Notes under the pieces: generated by a model
Told to the model about the DNA's origin: nothing
The model's input: only the letters and a program-made list of their open reading frames with translations
The model's database searches: none
Program-made: the position numbers and the translations under genes
Source: Nitrososphaerota archaeon
GTDB taxonomy: Archaea > Thermoproteota > Nitrososphaeria > Nitrososphaerales > CADDZS01
Direction: 5' to 3'
Length of the DNA stretch: 55,457 bases
Assembly: GCA_021325255.1 (NCBI GenBank)
Contig: JAJPHP010000033.1
Location: forward strand, 1 to 55,457
In this document: positions 1 through 9,227 of the stretch, in pieces
Layout: the number at the start of each line of letters is the position of its first letter
Position numbering within the stretch: the stretch's first letter is position 1

Positions 1-1263
1 GATAACATCCTCGTGGAATACGTTGTCTCCCAGTTCAAGAGCCAGACCGGGATTGATCTGCACGGTGATAAAGTCGCGATGCAGAGAGTGAGGGAGGCAG
101 CCGAGAAAGCGAAGATTGAACTCTCTACAACTGTGACGACCGAAATCAACCTTCCGTTCATCGCCTCCGATCCCTCGGGACCGAAGAACCTCACACTCAG
201 CTTTACCAGGGCGAAACTAGAGGAGCTAGTCAATCCGGTGATCGAGCGATGCAGGCATCCGATGATGCAGGCGATGCAGGATGCAAAGCTTGAGCCAAAG
301 GACGTGGACAAGATAATCCTAGTTGGAGGCCCAACCAGAATGCCCATTGCGAGGAACTTTGTCGAGAGGATAATGGGCAAGCCGGCAGAAAGGGGAGTTG
401 ATCCGATGGAGTGTGTAGCGATGGGCGCTTCGATTCAGGGGGCAGTCCTGGCTGGAGAGGTCACGGACATACTACTCCTTGACGTAACGCCGCTATCGCT
501 GGGTGTGGAGACGCTCGGTGGGGTGTTTACAAAGATAACGGAGAGAAATACAACAATCCCAACGAAAAAGAGTCAGATTTTCACGACCGCTGCTGACTTC
601 CAAACTTCGGTCACGATACACATACTTCAGGGCGAGAGGGCAATGGCGCAGGATAATGTGTCTCTTGGGAATTTCAACCTGACAGGCATTCCTCCAGCGC
701 CAAGAGGCATACCGCAGATCGAAGTGACTTTTGATATCGACGCAAATGGAATCCTCAACGTCTCTGCAAAAGACATGGCCACCGGCAAACAGACTGGAAT
801 CACCATCACTGCTTCAACCAAACTCTCGGACAAGGAGAAGGAGAGAATGGTCAGGGAGGCGGAGCAGTATGCTGAAGCGGACAAGAAGAAGAAAGAGGAA
901 GCAGAGATCAGAAACCAGGCAGACAGTCTACTTTATACTGTGGAGAAGACAAAATCCGACCTCAAAGACAAAATACCTCAGGATCTCATGGCAAAAGTTG
1001 ACGCTGCGGCGAAGGAGCTCAAGGATGCGGTAGGATCAAATGCGGATGTAGAAACACTCAAGCAAAAGATAGAGGGTCTATCTAACGTCTTGAAGGAGAT
1101 AGGCACCGTCGCCTATCAGCAGGCGGCAGCTGCGACTGCGTCTTCTAAAGGGGGAGGTGCGACGGAAAGCTCCTCTTCAACCCAGGGCGGAGAAAGAGTG
1201 GTAGACGCGGAATACAAGGTAGATCCTTCCTCTTCTTCTGACGATAGCGGGAAGAGAAGCTAA
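1..1263 (+). CDS. dnaK: Molecular chaperone DnaK (Hsp70), C-terminal part
   Basis: The reading frame is open from the first base, so the gene is cut by the window edge; about 420 of the usual 620 or so residues are present. They cover the end of the ATPase domain (phosphate-loop-like VGGPTRMP, then a GAS-x-QGA-x-LAGEV segment), the linker [11 protein letters not shown], the beta-sandwich substrate domain and the helical lid, ending in a Ser/Gly-rich tail. DnaK binds unfolded peptides in an ATP cycle driven by DnaJ and GrpE. dnaJ follows 52 bases downstream in the same direction, so the two probably share a transcript; grpE, if present, lies outside. Hsp70 is patchily distributed in archaea and is usually explained by transfer from bacteria. 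Confidence 0.97.
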   Translation, partial: DNILVEYVVSQFKSQTGIDLHGDKVAMQRVREAAEKAKIELSTTVTTEINLPFIASDPSGPKNLTLSFTRAKLEELVNPVIERCRHPMMQAMQDAKLEPKDVDKIILVGGPTRMPIARNFVERIMGKPAERGVDPMECVAMGASIQGAVLAGEVTDILLLDVTPLSLGVETLGGVFTKITERNTTIPTKKSQIFTTAADFQTSVTIHILQGERAMAQDNVSLGNFNLTGIPPAPRGIPQIEVTFDIDANGILNVSAKDMATGKQTGITITASTKLSDKEKERMVREAEQYAEADKKKKEEAEIRNQADSLLYTVEKTKSDLKDKIPQDLMAKVDAAAKELKDAVGSNADVETLKQKIEGLSNVLKEIGTVAYQQAAAATASSKGGGATESSSSTQGGERVVDAEYKVDPSSSSDDSGKRS

Positions 1264-1315
1264 GCATCCAAGAAAAACGAGTGAGTGTAAGCACAGAACA
1301 AAAAGCTGAAGCCAA

Positions 1316-2455
1316 ATGTCTGCGGAGAAGAGGGACTACTACGAAGTCCTTGGCGTTGCCAAGGATTCAACGAAAGATCAGATAAAGGCTGCATATAGAA
1401 AGCTCGCGATGCAGTACCACCCCGATAGGAACAAGTCGCCTGGTGCAGAGGATAGGTTCAAAGAAGTTTCCGAAGCTTACGCGGTACTGTCCGACGATGC
1501 AAAGCGGGCCCAGTACGACAGGTTTGGCCACGAAGGAATACAGGGTAGGTATAGTCCTGAGGACATTTTCAGAACTGCTAATTTTGATGAAATTCTGAGA
1601 GACCTCGGGTTCGGAGGCTTCGGGGGATTTGGCGGAGGCAACATTTTCGACATGTTCTTCGGGAACATGACCGGCTCTGGAAGAGGAGTCAGAAAGGGCG
1701 CAGACCTCCGCTACGACCTCGATCTCTCTCTCGAGCAGGTTGCCACGGGGCTGACGACCGAAATAGAGATTCCAAGAACAGAAAGATGCCCCGTCTGCAA
1801 AGGTTCTGGAGCCAGACCGGGAAGCAACCCGAGAGTGTGTACTGACTGCGGAGGACGCGGCCAGGTTCAACGTATCAGTTCAGCAGGATTTGCACAATTT
1901 GTCAGAATTGAGACATGCCGAACATGCAGAGGACGCGGCCAGGTTCTAGATAATCCGTGCAAGGATTGTAAGGGAACTGGGACGGTCGAAAGGACAAGGA
2001 AGATCTCGGTTAAAGTTCCATCGGGAATCGAGGACGCATCTTCCCTGCGACTTCGGGGCGAAGGTGATGCAGGTGAGAGTGGAACTCCTCCGGGAGACCT
2101 CTACGTTGTCTGCCATGTTCTACCTCACAGGTTCTTCACAAGGCACGAGAACGACTTGGCATGTGAGATATCGATTGATTTCGTCGAGGCTGCACTTGGA
2201 GGAGCCGTGCAAGTTCCGACAATCGATGGCAAGACGGCCGAGGTCATTATACCAGGAGGGACACAAAGCGGCACCGTCCTAAAGTTGAAAGGGAAGGGGC
2301 TTCCAATAGTTGGAAGTTCCAGCCGCGGGAATCAGCTCGTCTCGGTCAGAGTGACAACGCCCACCAAACTATCCGACAAGCAGAAAGAGCTATTGAGGCA
2401 ATTTAGAGAGCTGGACGAAGGCAAGAAGAAGGGAGCAGGGATATTCAGGTTCTAG
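1316..2455 (+). CDS. dnaJ: Co-chaperone DnaJ (Hsp40)
   Basis: This is a full-length type I DnaJ of 379 residues. The J domain carries the HPD motif at residues 35-37, which stimulates the DnaK ATPase. A Gly/Phe-rich stretch follows (about 95-125), then a zinc domain with four CxxCxGxG repeats at about 158-165, 175-182, 201-208 and 215-222, and the C-terminal substrate-binding beta domains. The ATG start gives a standard N-terminus (MSAEKRDYYEVLGV). It lies directly behind dnaK, as expected for a chaperone operon, and is followed by a T-rich terminator-like run. Confidence 0.98.
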   Translation: MSAEKRDYYEVLGVAKDSTKDQIKAAYRKLAMQYHPDRNKSPGAEDRFKEVSEAYAVLSDDAKRAQYDRFGHEGIQGRYSPEDIFRTANFDEILRDLGFGGFGGFGGGNIFDMFFGNMTGSGRGVRKGADLRYDLDLSLEQVATGLTTEIEIPRTERCPVCKGSGARPGSNPRVCTDCGGRGQVQRISSAGFAQFVRIETCRTCRGRGQVLDNPCKDCKGTGTVERTRKISVKVPSGIEDASSLRLRGEGDAGESGTPPGDLYVVCHVLPHRFFTRHENDLACEISIDFVEAALGGAVQVPTIDGKTAEVIIPGGTQSGTVLKLKGKGLPIVGSSSRGNQLVSVRVTTPTKLSDKQKELLRQFRELDEGKKKGAGIFRF

Positions 2456-2468
2456 GAACCCGCTTCGC

Positions 2469-2476
2469 TTTTTTTT
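2469..2476 (+). terminator. Oligo-T terminator after dnaJ
   Basis: A run of eight T residues starts 13 bases after the dnaJ stop codon. Oligo-T tracts on the coding strand are the typical archaeal intrinsic termination signal. The next gene is on the opposite strand and converges, so a stop signal is expected here. Confidence 0.55.
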
Positions 2477-2554
2477 AAATTGATCGATATCAGTGATTCA
2501 CGACGTCTACTCCAAAGACGGTATAAAGAAATGGAAAGCGGCTTGAATACTCCT

Positions 2555-2953
2555 CTAGCTGCTTTTCACTCTGACTATCTTCGTTCTACCCATTACGCGC
2601 CAGTACTCTACTTCGAGGCCGGAAGCGAGCTTTGATTTTACTTCCTCATCCGCGGGCAACGGGACATCGAAGGTCTCAAATGTTTCGAGATCCATTAATT
2701 GAATGTTGGTCGGAGACATTGAGACCACCTGACCAGATTTCTTCTCAATCAAAGGGACCTCCACATTAGCGGACACAGGTGCTACGAGACTCCTCTTTAC
2801 GTTATCAAATACGCCGATTCCGACGACTCGAGCCTTTGCTGCACCATGTTTTCCTGGCTTGCTCTTGTCGTACTCAACTATTCTGCACGGCTCTCCATCA
2901 ATCAAAATGTAAGAGCCTTCTTTGGTGCTACCTAAATCAACGGGTTTGCTCAT
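2555..2953 (-). CDS. Translation initiation factor 5A (aIF5A)
   Basis: This 132-residue protein has the length and two-domain layout of aIF5A: an SH3-like N-terminal domain and an OB-fold C-terminal domain. The hypusine loop is visible as SKPGKHGAAKARV, with the modified lysine expected at about residue 35. aIF5A binds the ribosome near the E site and helps peptide-bond formation at difficult sequences such as proline runs. The modifying enzyme deoxyhypusine synthase is not in the window. A TTAAATAG element on the minus strand at 2995-3002 could be its TATA box. Confidence 0.97.
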   Translation of the reverse strand: MSKPVDLGSTKEGSYILIDGEPCRIVEYDKSKPGKHGAAKARVVGIGVFDNVKRSLVAPVSANVEVPLIEKKSGQVVSMSPTNIQLMDLETFETFDVPLPADEEVKSKLASGLEVEYWRVMGRTKIVRVKSS

Positions 2954-3280
2954 GAATCTGACACGGGTTTTGAAATCGTTGAGAGCGCTTTAATCTATTT
3001 AACGTTAATCGTCTTTGCACTAGTAAGCTGGAATGAGATCCTGGAACTAAAAAATACGTGGGAAAAACAGAACATATGAAAAACAAAAGATATCTTTGCA
3101 TAGCAAGCAGCTATCGATGGCCGCCGAGCAGTAGCCAATGCCCTTATAGATTGGGCTCGATATCAATTCCATTCACTCGCGTTACTTTTGCTAATCTAAT
3201 GAATACTGGAGCTCGAAGATTTACCTTGTCTCGTCTATTGAAGACTGTGCATCAATCTAGATGAAAAGAAAAATGTAGGA
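2954..3280. other. Divergent intergenic region aIF5A / NAD kinase
   Basis: This 327-base spacer separates two divergent genes and must hold both promoters. A TATA-like element for aIF5A lies at 2995-3002 (minus strand). A 68-codon open frame at 3058-3264 (plus) shows no recognisable family and looks like chance. A weak imperfect hairpin is visible at 3133-3157. I see no tRNA. Confidence 0.5.
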
Positions 3281-4123
3281 TTGGAGTGGATCTACTGTAT
3301 CCTGAAATTATCTCGAATAGGGCTTATTTCAAAGGAGAGTCACGGCGAAGCAAAGCAGGTTGCGCAAGATATTGGACGACTCCTGCTGGATAGAGGCTTT
3401 GCGGTCACAAGCTATCCCAACCTCCACATGAGAGGAATTGAGCACGCCCAGTCAGTCAAGGATCTAAGATCCCGAAGAATTGATCTCTTTGTTACAGTAT
3501 CCGGCGATGGAACTATACTCAGACTTCTTAGAACACTTGATAGCACGACCCCCTGTTTGTGCGTAAATGTCGGAGGACGTGGTATTTTGGCCGAGGTGAA
3601 GCCGGGCCAGATTGAGTTGGCTCTCGACAAGATTGAGCGTGGAGATATGCGACTTGAAAGGAGACTCAGAATACAACCTTTCTTGGGTGAAACCGCACTC
3701 CCACCCGGCCTAAACGAGATACTTGTGATCAGACAGGCTATCACACGCACACCTCTGTTCACAATGGAATTTGAGAAGGGTGCGGTTTTCACTCAACGAA
3801 TGGATGGGATTTTGGTGAGCACTCCGACAGGCTCAACAGGTCATTCCTTCTCCTACGGGAGCCCGTTTCTCGACGGATCCTTGAACGTGTTCTCAATTAC
3901 TCCTGTGGGTCCGATAAGGAGGTTCCCGACAGTTATCAAGGCCGCAACCGACCTGAGGCTAATGGCCAATTACTCGCTGAAACTTGTGATCGACGGACAG
4001 GAGAGTTTCGACATCGAGCCGAACTCGTACATTACTTTCAAAAGACATCCCAGGGATGCCGTTTTTGTGCGATTTGATACTGCAGGAGCATTTCGTCAAC
4101 TAAAGAATCTGGGATTTGAATAG
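3281..4123 (+). CDS. nadK: NAD kinase
   Basis: This 280-residue protein phosphorylates NAD to NADP. The family GDG motif is at residues 75-77 (SGDGTILR), the NE motif at 145-146 (GLNEILV), and a TPTGSTGHSFSYGSP segment forms the conserved glycine/serine-rich NAD site. The longest start is TTG at 3281. NAD kinases usually begin just before the first beta strand, here around residue 10 (LKLSRIGLISK), so the true start may be somewhat downstream. It is followed, in the same direction, by the Nob1 gene after 301 bases and a hairpin. Confidence 0.93.
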   Translation: MEWIYCILKLSRIGLISKESHGEAKQVAQDIGRLLLDRGFAVTSYPNLHMRGIEHAQSVKDLRSRRIDLFVTVSGDGTILRLLRTLDSTTPCLCVNVGGRGILAEVKPGQIELALDKIERGDMRLERRLRIQPFLGETALPPGLNEILVIRQAITRTPLFTMEFEKGAVFTQRMDGILVSTPTGSTGHSFSYGSPFLDGSLNVFSITPVGPIRRFPTVIKAATDLRLMANYSLKLVIDGQESFDIEPNSYITFKRHPRDAVFVRFDTAGAFRQLKNLGFE

Positions 4124-4129
4124 CTGCGC

Positions 4130-4166
4130 ATCTATGGAGCACCTTTTTCCATGTGCTCTGTTAGAT
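4130..4166 (+). terminator. Stem-loop just after the NAD kinase gene
   Basis: A two-part inverted repeat lies seven bases after the stop: ATCTA/TAGAT outside and GAGCAC/GTGCTC inside, with a ten-base loop that contains a T run. It could act in termination or stabilise the 3' end of the transcript. Archaeal terminators do not need hairpins, so the role is uncertain. Confidence 0.35.
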
Positions 4167-4424
4167 AAAGACCACGGAGATACGCAGACTATGATAGAAA
4201 AGTTTGATAAACCCCCAGTTCCTATTCTTTCATATTAATCCGGCGTTTATATTGGCTGATCTGTTGTTAAACGAGTTGGACGACTCGCCAGCAGGATTTT
4301 CTTCCCCTCAGAAATCGAGAGCGTCTCTGTAGGATAAGATGTAACTTACTTTAACGATACTCCTGTCTTGGTTGTCTTTTGTGTAGAGAGATGAAAAGGG
4401 GAAGGCGGCGATTTCTTTCGCTTT
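4167..4424. other. Spacer between nadK and nob1
   Basis: Together with the preceding hairpin this is a gap of about 300 bases. A TATA-like TTTATATT lies near 4245 on the plus strand, about 180 bases before nob1, so the nob1 leader may be long or may contain a small RNA. I recognise no tRNA or protein here. Confidence 0.4.
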
Positions 4425-4913
4425 ATGGTGCAACAATTCTTAGTATTGGATACAACTGCATTCTATGCGGGAGTCCCTTATACGAACACGACCGAGAACC
4501 TAGTCACTACGCCTGACGTGATTAGCGAAGTCTCTAATGAACGGACAAGATCATTAATCGCACTTTCGAAGATAAATGTGTGGCAAGCAAATCCTGAACA
4601 GCTCAAGCGCGTCAAAGAGGCTGCACGGGGTACTGGTGACTCTAGCCTGAGTAAAGCGGACCTGAGTGTCCTTGCTTTGTGCCTGTATATCGCTGCTGAA
4701 GGGAACGAGGCGATCCTACTTTCTGATGACTTCGCCGTCGAAAACGTAGCATCAAAACTGGGAATCAAGGCACGGCCGCTTATGACCGGAGGAATAACTA
4801 CGGCCGCCGAATGGGTTTTCTTTTGCCCCGCTTGCGGCAAGAAATACCCAAAGCAAAGAACAGATTGTCTGGTTTGCGGTACGAAGCTGGAGAAACGACT
4901 AAAGAAAAACTAG
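4425..4913 (+). CDS. nob1: rRNA maturation endonuclease Nob1 (PIN domain plus zinc ribbon)
   Basis: The 162-residue protein combines an N-terminal PIN-type RNase domain, with acidic candidates D9, E35, D79 and D101/D102, and a C-terminal zinc ribbon with cysteines at 134, 137, 148 and 151. This is the archaeal Nob1 arrangement. Nob1 cuts the 3' end of the precursor 16S rRNA to finish the small ribosomal subunit. It fits the many ribosome-biogenesis genes in the window (Nep1, SBDS, exosome). Confidence 0.9.
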   Translation: MVQQFLVLDTTAFYAGVPYTNTTENLVTTPDVISEVSNERTRSLIALSKINVWQANPEQLKRVKEAARGTGDSSLSKADLSVLALCLYIAAEGNEAILLSDDFAVENVASKLGIKARPLMTGGITTAAEWVFFCPACGKKYPKQRTDCLVCGTKLEKRLKKN

Positions 4914-4981
4914 GTCTCTAACTAGTTCAAATTCCTAGTCGTCTGGTTAAAGTAGACAACGGCCCGTAATCAAGCCCTGAC

Positions 4982-5659
4982 TCAGAAACTTATTACTTTG
5001 AAAGTCGGGCTCTTCAATTTGTTCCTAATGGCGATGTTAAGCAGTATCGATGTCAAGCTCTCAGCATCGCGTGAGAGTTCCAAACTCCCTAGGTGCAGAG
5101 GGCGTAGTCCTGGGATGGAGGATATCATCTCAGACAATGTCTGAAATATTTCAGGAGTCTCGCTGGCGACAAGCACGTCGGCGGTAACTTGAGACTTTTC
5201 TTTGTAGAGCACGTTCGCCGGGATTGTTTGGAACGCCGCGGCTAGCTTGACCGATTGTGGGAGGATTTCTCGTATCTGGACTGTGAGTGATTTTTCGCCA
5301 ATAGGGGCCGAGAACTCTCCGGAGTCTGTTTTCTTTACAGCAGCAGCCGCATTAACAAGTAATTGGCCTTCGCCCTTGAAATGCGCTGCCAACTCTCGAA
5401 CGGACTGAAGCGCCGACTCGTAAGGTACGGTGAGAATCACAATCCCAGCTGCTTGCACGACGGCCTCGTTGGTAGAAGGGACAAGTCTTTCCTTAAGATA
5501 ATCTGCGTTGCCTTTTTGGGCTATAATCTCCTTTACGGTGCTCTTTGCCTTTTCCAAGTTTCGGGAGCCTATGAGTACCTTATCGTACCTTCTCGAAAGG
5601 TGAATAGCAAGGGCTGTGCCTAGGTCACCCGTTCCACCGATGAGTCCTATTGTTTGCAT
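4982..5659 (-). CDS. npdG: NADPH-dependent F420 reductase (F420H2:NADP oxidoreductase)
   Basis: This protein of about 225 residues starts with a Rossmann fold in which GLIGGTGDLG binds NADP, followed by GSRNLEKA, typical of the Fno/NpdG family. It moves hydride between coenzyme F420 and NADP, linking F420 reactions to biosynthesis. The ATG at 5659 is preferred over the longer start at 5680 because it puts the dinucleotide loop at the usual position a few residues from the N-terminus. Its presence implies that the organism makes or uses F420. Confidence 0.92.
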   Translation of the reverse strand: MQTIGLIGGTGDLGTALAIHLSRRYDKVLIGSRNLEKAKSTVKEIIAQKGNADYLKERLVPSTNEAVVQAAGIVILTVPYESALQSVRELAAHFKGEGQLLVNAAAAVKKTDSGEFSAPIGEKSLTVQIREILPQSVKLAAAFQTIPANVLYKEKSQVTADVLVASETPEIFQTLSEMISSIPGLRPLHLGSLELSRDAESLTSILLNIAIRNKLKSPTFKVISF

Positions 5660-5843
5660 TTGATTGAGAATCACCAACACACTGCCTCTTGAGACGGCTG
5701 TCTTTCCAAAATCCCTCAGAAGAGTGTTCTATCATCAGGACTCAATTCATTGTATAGTTTACGCGAAGTATTGGACGGTCAAGGTGGAAAGTCGGATCGC
5801 CATCGGAGAGAAAATTGCGAATAACTCTCGAAAAAAGTAGATT

Positions 5844-6434
5844 TCAGCTTGGTAGTGTGCGCGACTCTTGACTCTTCGATTCATTTCCTGATCGTCCGTA
5901 CACAGTCCACTCTGCGGGTTCTATGAGCGAGTTAGGAACGATATGAAGGACCCCGTGTTCATCTCTGATTCTGCTTTTTCTGATATCCACTGATTCTACT
6001 GTGCCTTCGATTCCACCGGCGCGGACTCTGAAACCAGCGCCATAGTCCTTGTCGGTCACGAGAAAGGCTCCCGAAACCAACTCTTTCAGTACGCCGGACA
6101 CAGCAAGACCCACTGCGAGGACGAAGAAGGCAAAAATTATCCCCATTCCTAGTACCATTTGGCTAAAACCTGGCAGGGTCGAAAGTATAGCCATCACGAC
6201 AAAGTACCAAAAGATTGCAGCGAGTGCAGTCGAGAACATTCCGACTAGAGCACCAGGAACCTGTCTGCGGCGCAGGTCGTGCTTGACTATTGTGACGAGT
6301 ATTTTGAGAATTAAGTAGGCGATGAGCAGGGTTATTATGGCAGCAATTAGAGCGATGAAGGCCGATTCTAGGCTGGCGAGGAAAAAGGCCGCCGGGTCAG
6401 AATAAGGGTTCACCTGCAGCAGCTGCAAGCTCAT
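5844..6434 (-). CDS. Small-conductance mechanosensitive channel-like (MscS) protein
   Basis: This 196-residue membrane protein has three predicted membrane helices (roughly residues 22-48, 68-90 and 95-120), followed by the MscS beta domain with the conserved feature IVPNSLIEPAEW. The long C-terminal cage domain of E. coli MscS is absent, so it is a minimal member of the family. Such channels release solutes on hypo-osmotic shock, although short archaeal homologues are rarely tested. It reads away from the F420 reductase promoter region with no clear operon partner. Confidence 0.8.
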   Translation of the reverse strand: MSLQLLQVNPYSDPAAFFLASLESAFIALIAAIITLLIAYLILKILVTIVKHDLRRRQVPGALVGMFSTALAAIFWYFVVMAILSTLPGFSQMVLGMGIIFAFFVLAVGLAVSGVLKELVSGAFLVTDKDYGAGFRVRAGGIEGTVESVDIRKSRIRDEHGVLHIVPNSLIEPAEWTVYGRSGNESKSQESRTLPS

Positions 6435-6546
6435 TATGGCAGAGGAATGCTGGTCAATTCGAGTTAAGTCTTATGCACTATTGACCAAGATGAAATGAAT
6501 TACCGCGATCAAGGGTTCACAAACTGACCTGGCCTGACGCGTCAGT

Positions 6547-6747
6547 TCATATCAGAAGCTCGTCATCGAATTTTTTTATTTCGATTCTTCGGGCGATTTC
6601 CTCTCTTCTTCGGCGTTCTTCTTCCTTGGACTTTCGCAGGTTCTCTACCCACGTGCCGTAGAGCTTGTTGCACTCCCCGCACCTTACGCCGAAGTCAGAG
6701 TAGTAGTGTACTGTCCCACCGCAGTTGCACTCTCCCCACTTTCCCAT
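6547..6747 (-). CDS. Small zinc-ribbon protein of unknown function
   Basis: The ATG at 6747 gives 66 residues with an N-terminal metal site (C7-x-C9 and C23-xx-C26), followed by a highly charged Lys/Glu/Arg helix. A longer frame opens at 6864, but its extra N-terminus is of low quality and the zinc motif then sits far from the start, so the short form is preferred. The function is not recognised. The charged tail could bind nucleic acid or a ribosomal partner; this is inference only. Confidence 0.6.
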   Translation of the reverse strand: MGKWGECNCGGTVHYYSDFGVRCGECNKLYGTWVENLRKSKEEERRRREEIARRIEIKKFDDELLI

Positions 6748-6983
6748 TGTTGAAACTATCAATACAGACTGCTTTAGTTCTTTGCCGACACCCGTAGACT
6801 TCATTGGTTGTTCTAGCAACGGCATGCTGTGACGATGATGTCTTAAGGCTGAAGTAACAAGCAAAGAGAATTCTTAGCTATACAAATGCTCCACATATAG
6901 CCGATGAAGCTGCCAAAAGATGTGACAAGACTAAATAGGGATACACGAAGGGATGCATTTCCTGCTGCTAATACGGAAGGACG

Positions 6984-7532
6984 ATGGAAGCTTTAATCTT
7001 GACAAACGTATCACTCGGCCTAAAGGCGGGCCTAGCGGCAGGCGTCATTTACGGCGCTATGGTAGGAATTCTCCACCTCACAACGCTTGAAGTGTGCAGA
7101 ACGGCGCAAATAAACTTCATATCAAGCCAGCTCTTGAAACAAGCGGCTCCCAGCAACTCCTCTGCGCTAGACCTATTCGCAACTGATGTTGTTTACTACC
7201 CGATGGTTTACGGCATCTGGGCGCTTATCTACGGTGTGTTGTTCGGCGTTATTTTTGCCTATGCTTATCGGAGACTGCCAGGGATAGGATCTCGCCGCAA
7301 GGGGATGGCGCTCGCCATACCCGTATTTTTCGTAAGTCTATTTGCCGGGCCCGCATCATTCTTCTATCAATGCGATCCCTCTTTCTATCCTATCATCCCC
7401 ACAGTGTTAGGGTTCCCTGTTTCGATTGCCTTCGGTTATGTACTCGGAATGTTCTACGACAGTTTCGGTAGGTTGCTTCAGGAAGAAAAAGAGGAAGCGG
7501 CTGCCAGAAGGGATTCCGGGTTGAAGGCCTAG
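6984..7532 (+). CDS. Hypothetical membrane protein with four predicted helices
   Basis: This 182-residue protein shows four hydrophobic segments (about 10-30, 70-92, 103-125 and 133-155) and a charged cytoplasmic tail rich in Glu, Arg and Ala. A loop between helices 1 and 2 has a Cys and polar residues. I recognise no family. The ATG start follows an AAGGACG sequence. It stands alone between divergent and co-directional neighbours. Confidence 0.7.
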   Translation: MEALILTNVSLGLKAGLAAGVIYGAMVGILHLTTLEVCRTAQINFISSQLLKQAAPSNSSALDLFATDVVYYPMVYGIWALIYGVLFGVIFAYAYRRLPGIGSRRKGMALAIPVFFVSLFAGPASFFYQCDPSFYPIIPTVLGFPVSIAFGYVLGMFYDSFGRLLQEEKEEAAARRDSGLKA

Positions 7533-7720
7533 AGCGGGAAGCGTGGCGAAATAAACTATCTCGTAAAAGATATACAAAGGATTACTAAACAAGTTCCTCA
7601 TTGTAATTCGAGAGAACGAGTGAGAGAGTGCATCCCGCGAGAAACTCATGCGCGCTCTCTTCTAATCACGACGAAACAACAGACCAATGTTTGGAACAAC
7701 GGAGGAATTGGCAACAGACC

Positions 7721-9127
7721 TTGAGCAAAGTTGATTCACAGTACAGGATGGAGAAGGATTTTCTTGGCGAAGTGAAGGTACCGAGAGAAGCATACTACGG
7801 TGTGCAGACACTTCGAGCCGTCCATAACTTCCCGATAAGCGGACTCAGACTGCCTCGGGAATTTATCAGGGCCCAGGGGATAATCAAACTCTCTGCGGCC
7901 AAGGCGAACATGGCCGTAGGGCTCCTAGATCCGAGGATTGGAAATGCCATAGTCGAAGCCGCCGAAGAAGTGATTGCGGGCAAACTGGATTCGAGTTTTG
8001 TCGTCGACGTTTTCCAAGCGGGTGCAGGTACCTCTCAAAACATGAACGCAAATGAAGTAATTGCAAATCGTGCCATCGAGGTACTCGGAGGCTCGCTCGG
8101 AGATTACAAGGTCGTGCATCCAAATGATCATGTCAACATGGCCCAGTCAACAAACGACACAATCCATGTTGCAATTCACATCGCCGCGTTAGAGTCTGTC
8201 ACGCGCAACCTCATTCCATCGCTGCAGGCCCTACTAGACTCGCTGCAAAGAAAATCAAGTGAATTTGAAAATATCGTAAAGATAGGGAGGACGCATCTTC
8301 AAGACGCGGTGCCGGTGACTCTCGGACAGGAGTTCAGCGGATACGCGAGTATGATTGAGCATGGAATCCGCCGGGTAAAAGGAGCATCGGAGAGCCTCAA
8401 GGAGCTAAACTTCGGAGGAACTGCCGTCGGGACGGGGCTCAACGCTCATCCAAGATTCACGGAACTTGCCATAGACGAGGTGAACCGTGTTACCGGCTTG
8501 GATTTCCGGCGCTCGGATAACATGTTCGAGACCACACAGAGCCTTGATGCATGCGTGGAGATGTCTAGCGCTCTCAAGACTCTTGCAGTCAGTTTCACAA
8601 AAATCGCAAACGATCTAAGGTTGCTCTCTTCGGGCCCTGCCGCGGGATTGGGCGAAATATTGCTCCCAAGCGTTCAGCCCGGTTCCTCAATAATGCCGGG
8701 CAAGGTCAATCCTAGCATTGCGGAGATGTTCAACATGGTTGCCTTCCAAGTGATTGGAAATGATCTCACGATTACTCAGGCAGGTCAGGCGGGTCAGTTA
8801 GAACTTAATGTAATGATGCCCGTCGCTGCTTGGAACTTGTTGAACTCGATCCAGATTGCCTCGAACGGGTCTCGAGTATTTGCAAAGAGCTGCATAGACG
8901 GAATTGTGGCGGATCAGGAAGTGTGTCGCAGGTACGCGGAGATGAGCAGCGCACTTTCTACCGCTCTCTCCCCGAGGATCGGGTACGAAAAATCAGCGGA
9001 GATCACAAAGAAAGCTGTAAAGACAAAGCGATCCATAAGGGAAGTTGCAGAGGAGATGTCAGGGCTTTCAAAAGAGGAACTGGAAAAGCTTCTGAATCTC
9101 AAGCGAATGACCTCAAATGAAAGTTGA
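7721..9127 (+). CDS. Aspartate ammonia-lyase / class II fumarase family enzyme
   Basis: From a TTG at 7721 the protein is 468 residues. It carries the superfamily signature GSSIMPGKVNP (about 321-331) with the catalytic serine, a GRTHLQDAVP segment, and a QSTND substrate-binding motif. STN rather than the SSN of fumarase, plus the segment GQLELNVM near the C-terminal part, favour aspartase (aspartate to fumarate and ammonia), but GGTAVGTGLNAHP is also fumarase-like. The longer frame from 7628 adds 31 residues that do not look like the family; TTG 7721 has GGAGG upstream and gives the usual N-terminus ending in YRMEKDFLGEVKVP. Aspartase is preferred, fumarase not excluded. Confidence 0.85.
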   Translation: MSKVDSQYRMEKDFLGEVKVPREAYYGVQTLRAVHNFPISGLRLPREFIRAQGIIKLSAAKANMAVGLLDPRIGNAIVEAAEEVIAGKLDSSFVVDVFQAGAGTSQNMNANEVIANRAIEVLGGSLGDYKVVHPNDHVNMAQSTNDTIHVAIHIAALESVTRNLIPSLQALLDSLQRKSSEFENIVKIGRTHLQDAVPVTLGQEFSGYASMIEHGIRRVKGASESLKELNFGGTAVGTGLNAHPRFTELAIDEVNRVTGLDFRRSDNMFETTQSLDACVEMSSALKTLAVSFTKIANDLRLLSSGPAAGLGEILLPSVQPGSSIMPGKVNPSIAEMFNMVAFQVIGNDLTITQAGQAGQLELNVMMPVAAWNLLNSIQIASNGSRVFAKSCIDGIVADQEVCRRYAEMSSALSTALSPRIGYEKSAEITKKAVKTKRSIREVAEEMSGLSKEELEKLLNLKRMTSNES

Positions 9128-9227
9128 CAAACTCTTTCCGCCAGAATACCGGGAGCCACAGCGCCCTCGAGAATCAATGGAGGGGAGCGCCCTGCTTCTT
9201 CAACATTGAGGTGTTCGCTTCAAAATA

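Noticed and set aside
3058..3264. 68-codon frame in the aIF5A/nadK spacer
   Set aside because: No recognisable family, no clear ribosome binding site, and the spacer must hold two divergent promoters.
7721..9127. Firm fumarase (FumC) call
   Set aside because: QSTND and GQLELNVM favour aspartase; the family is mixed, so only the broader name is firm.
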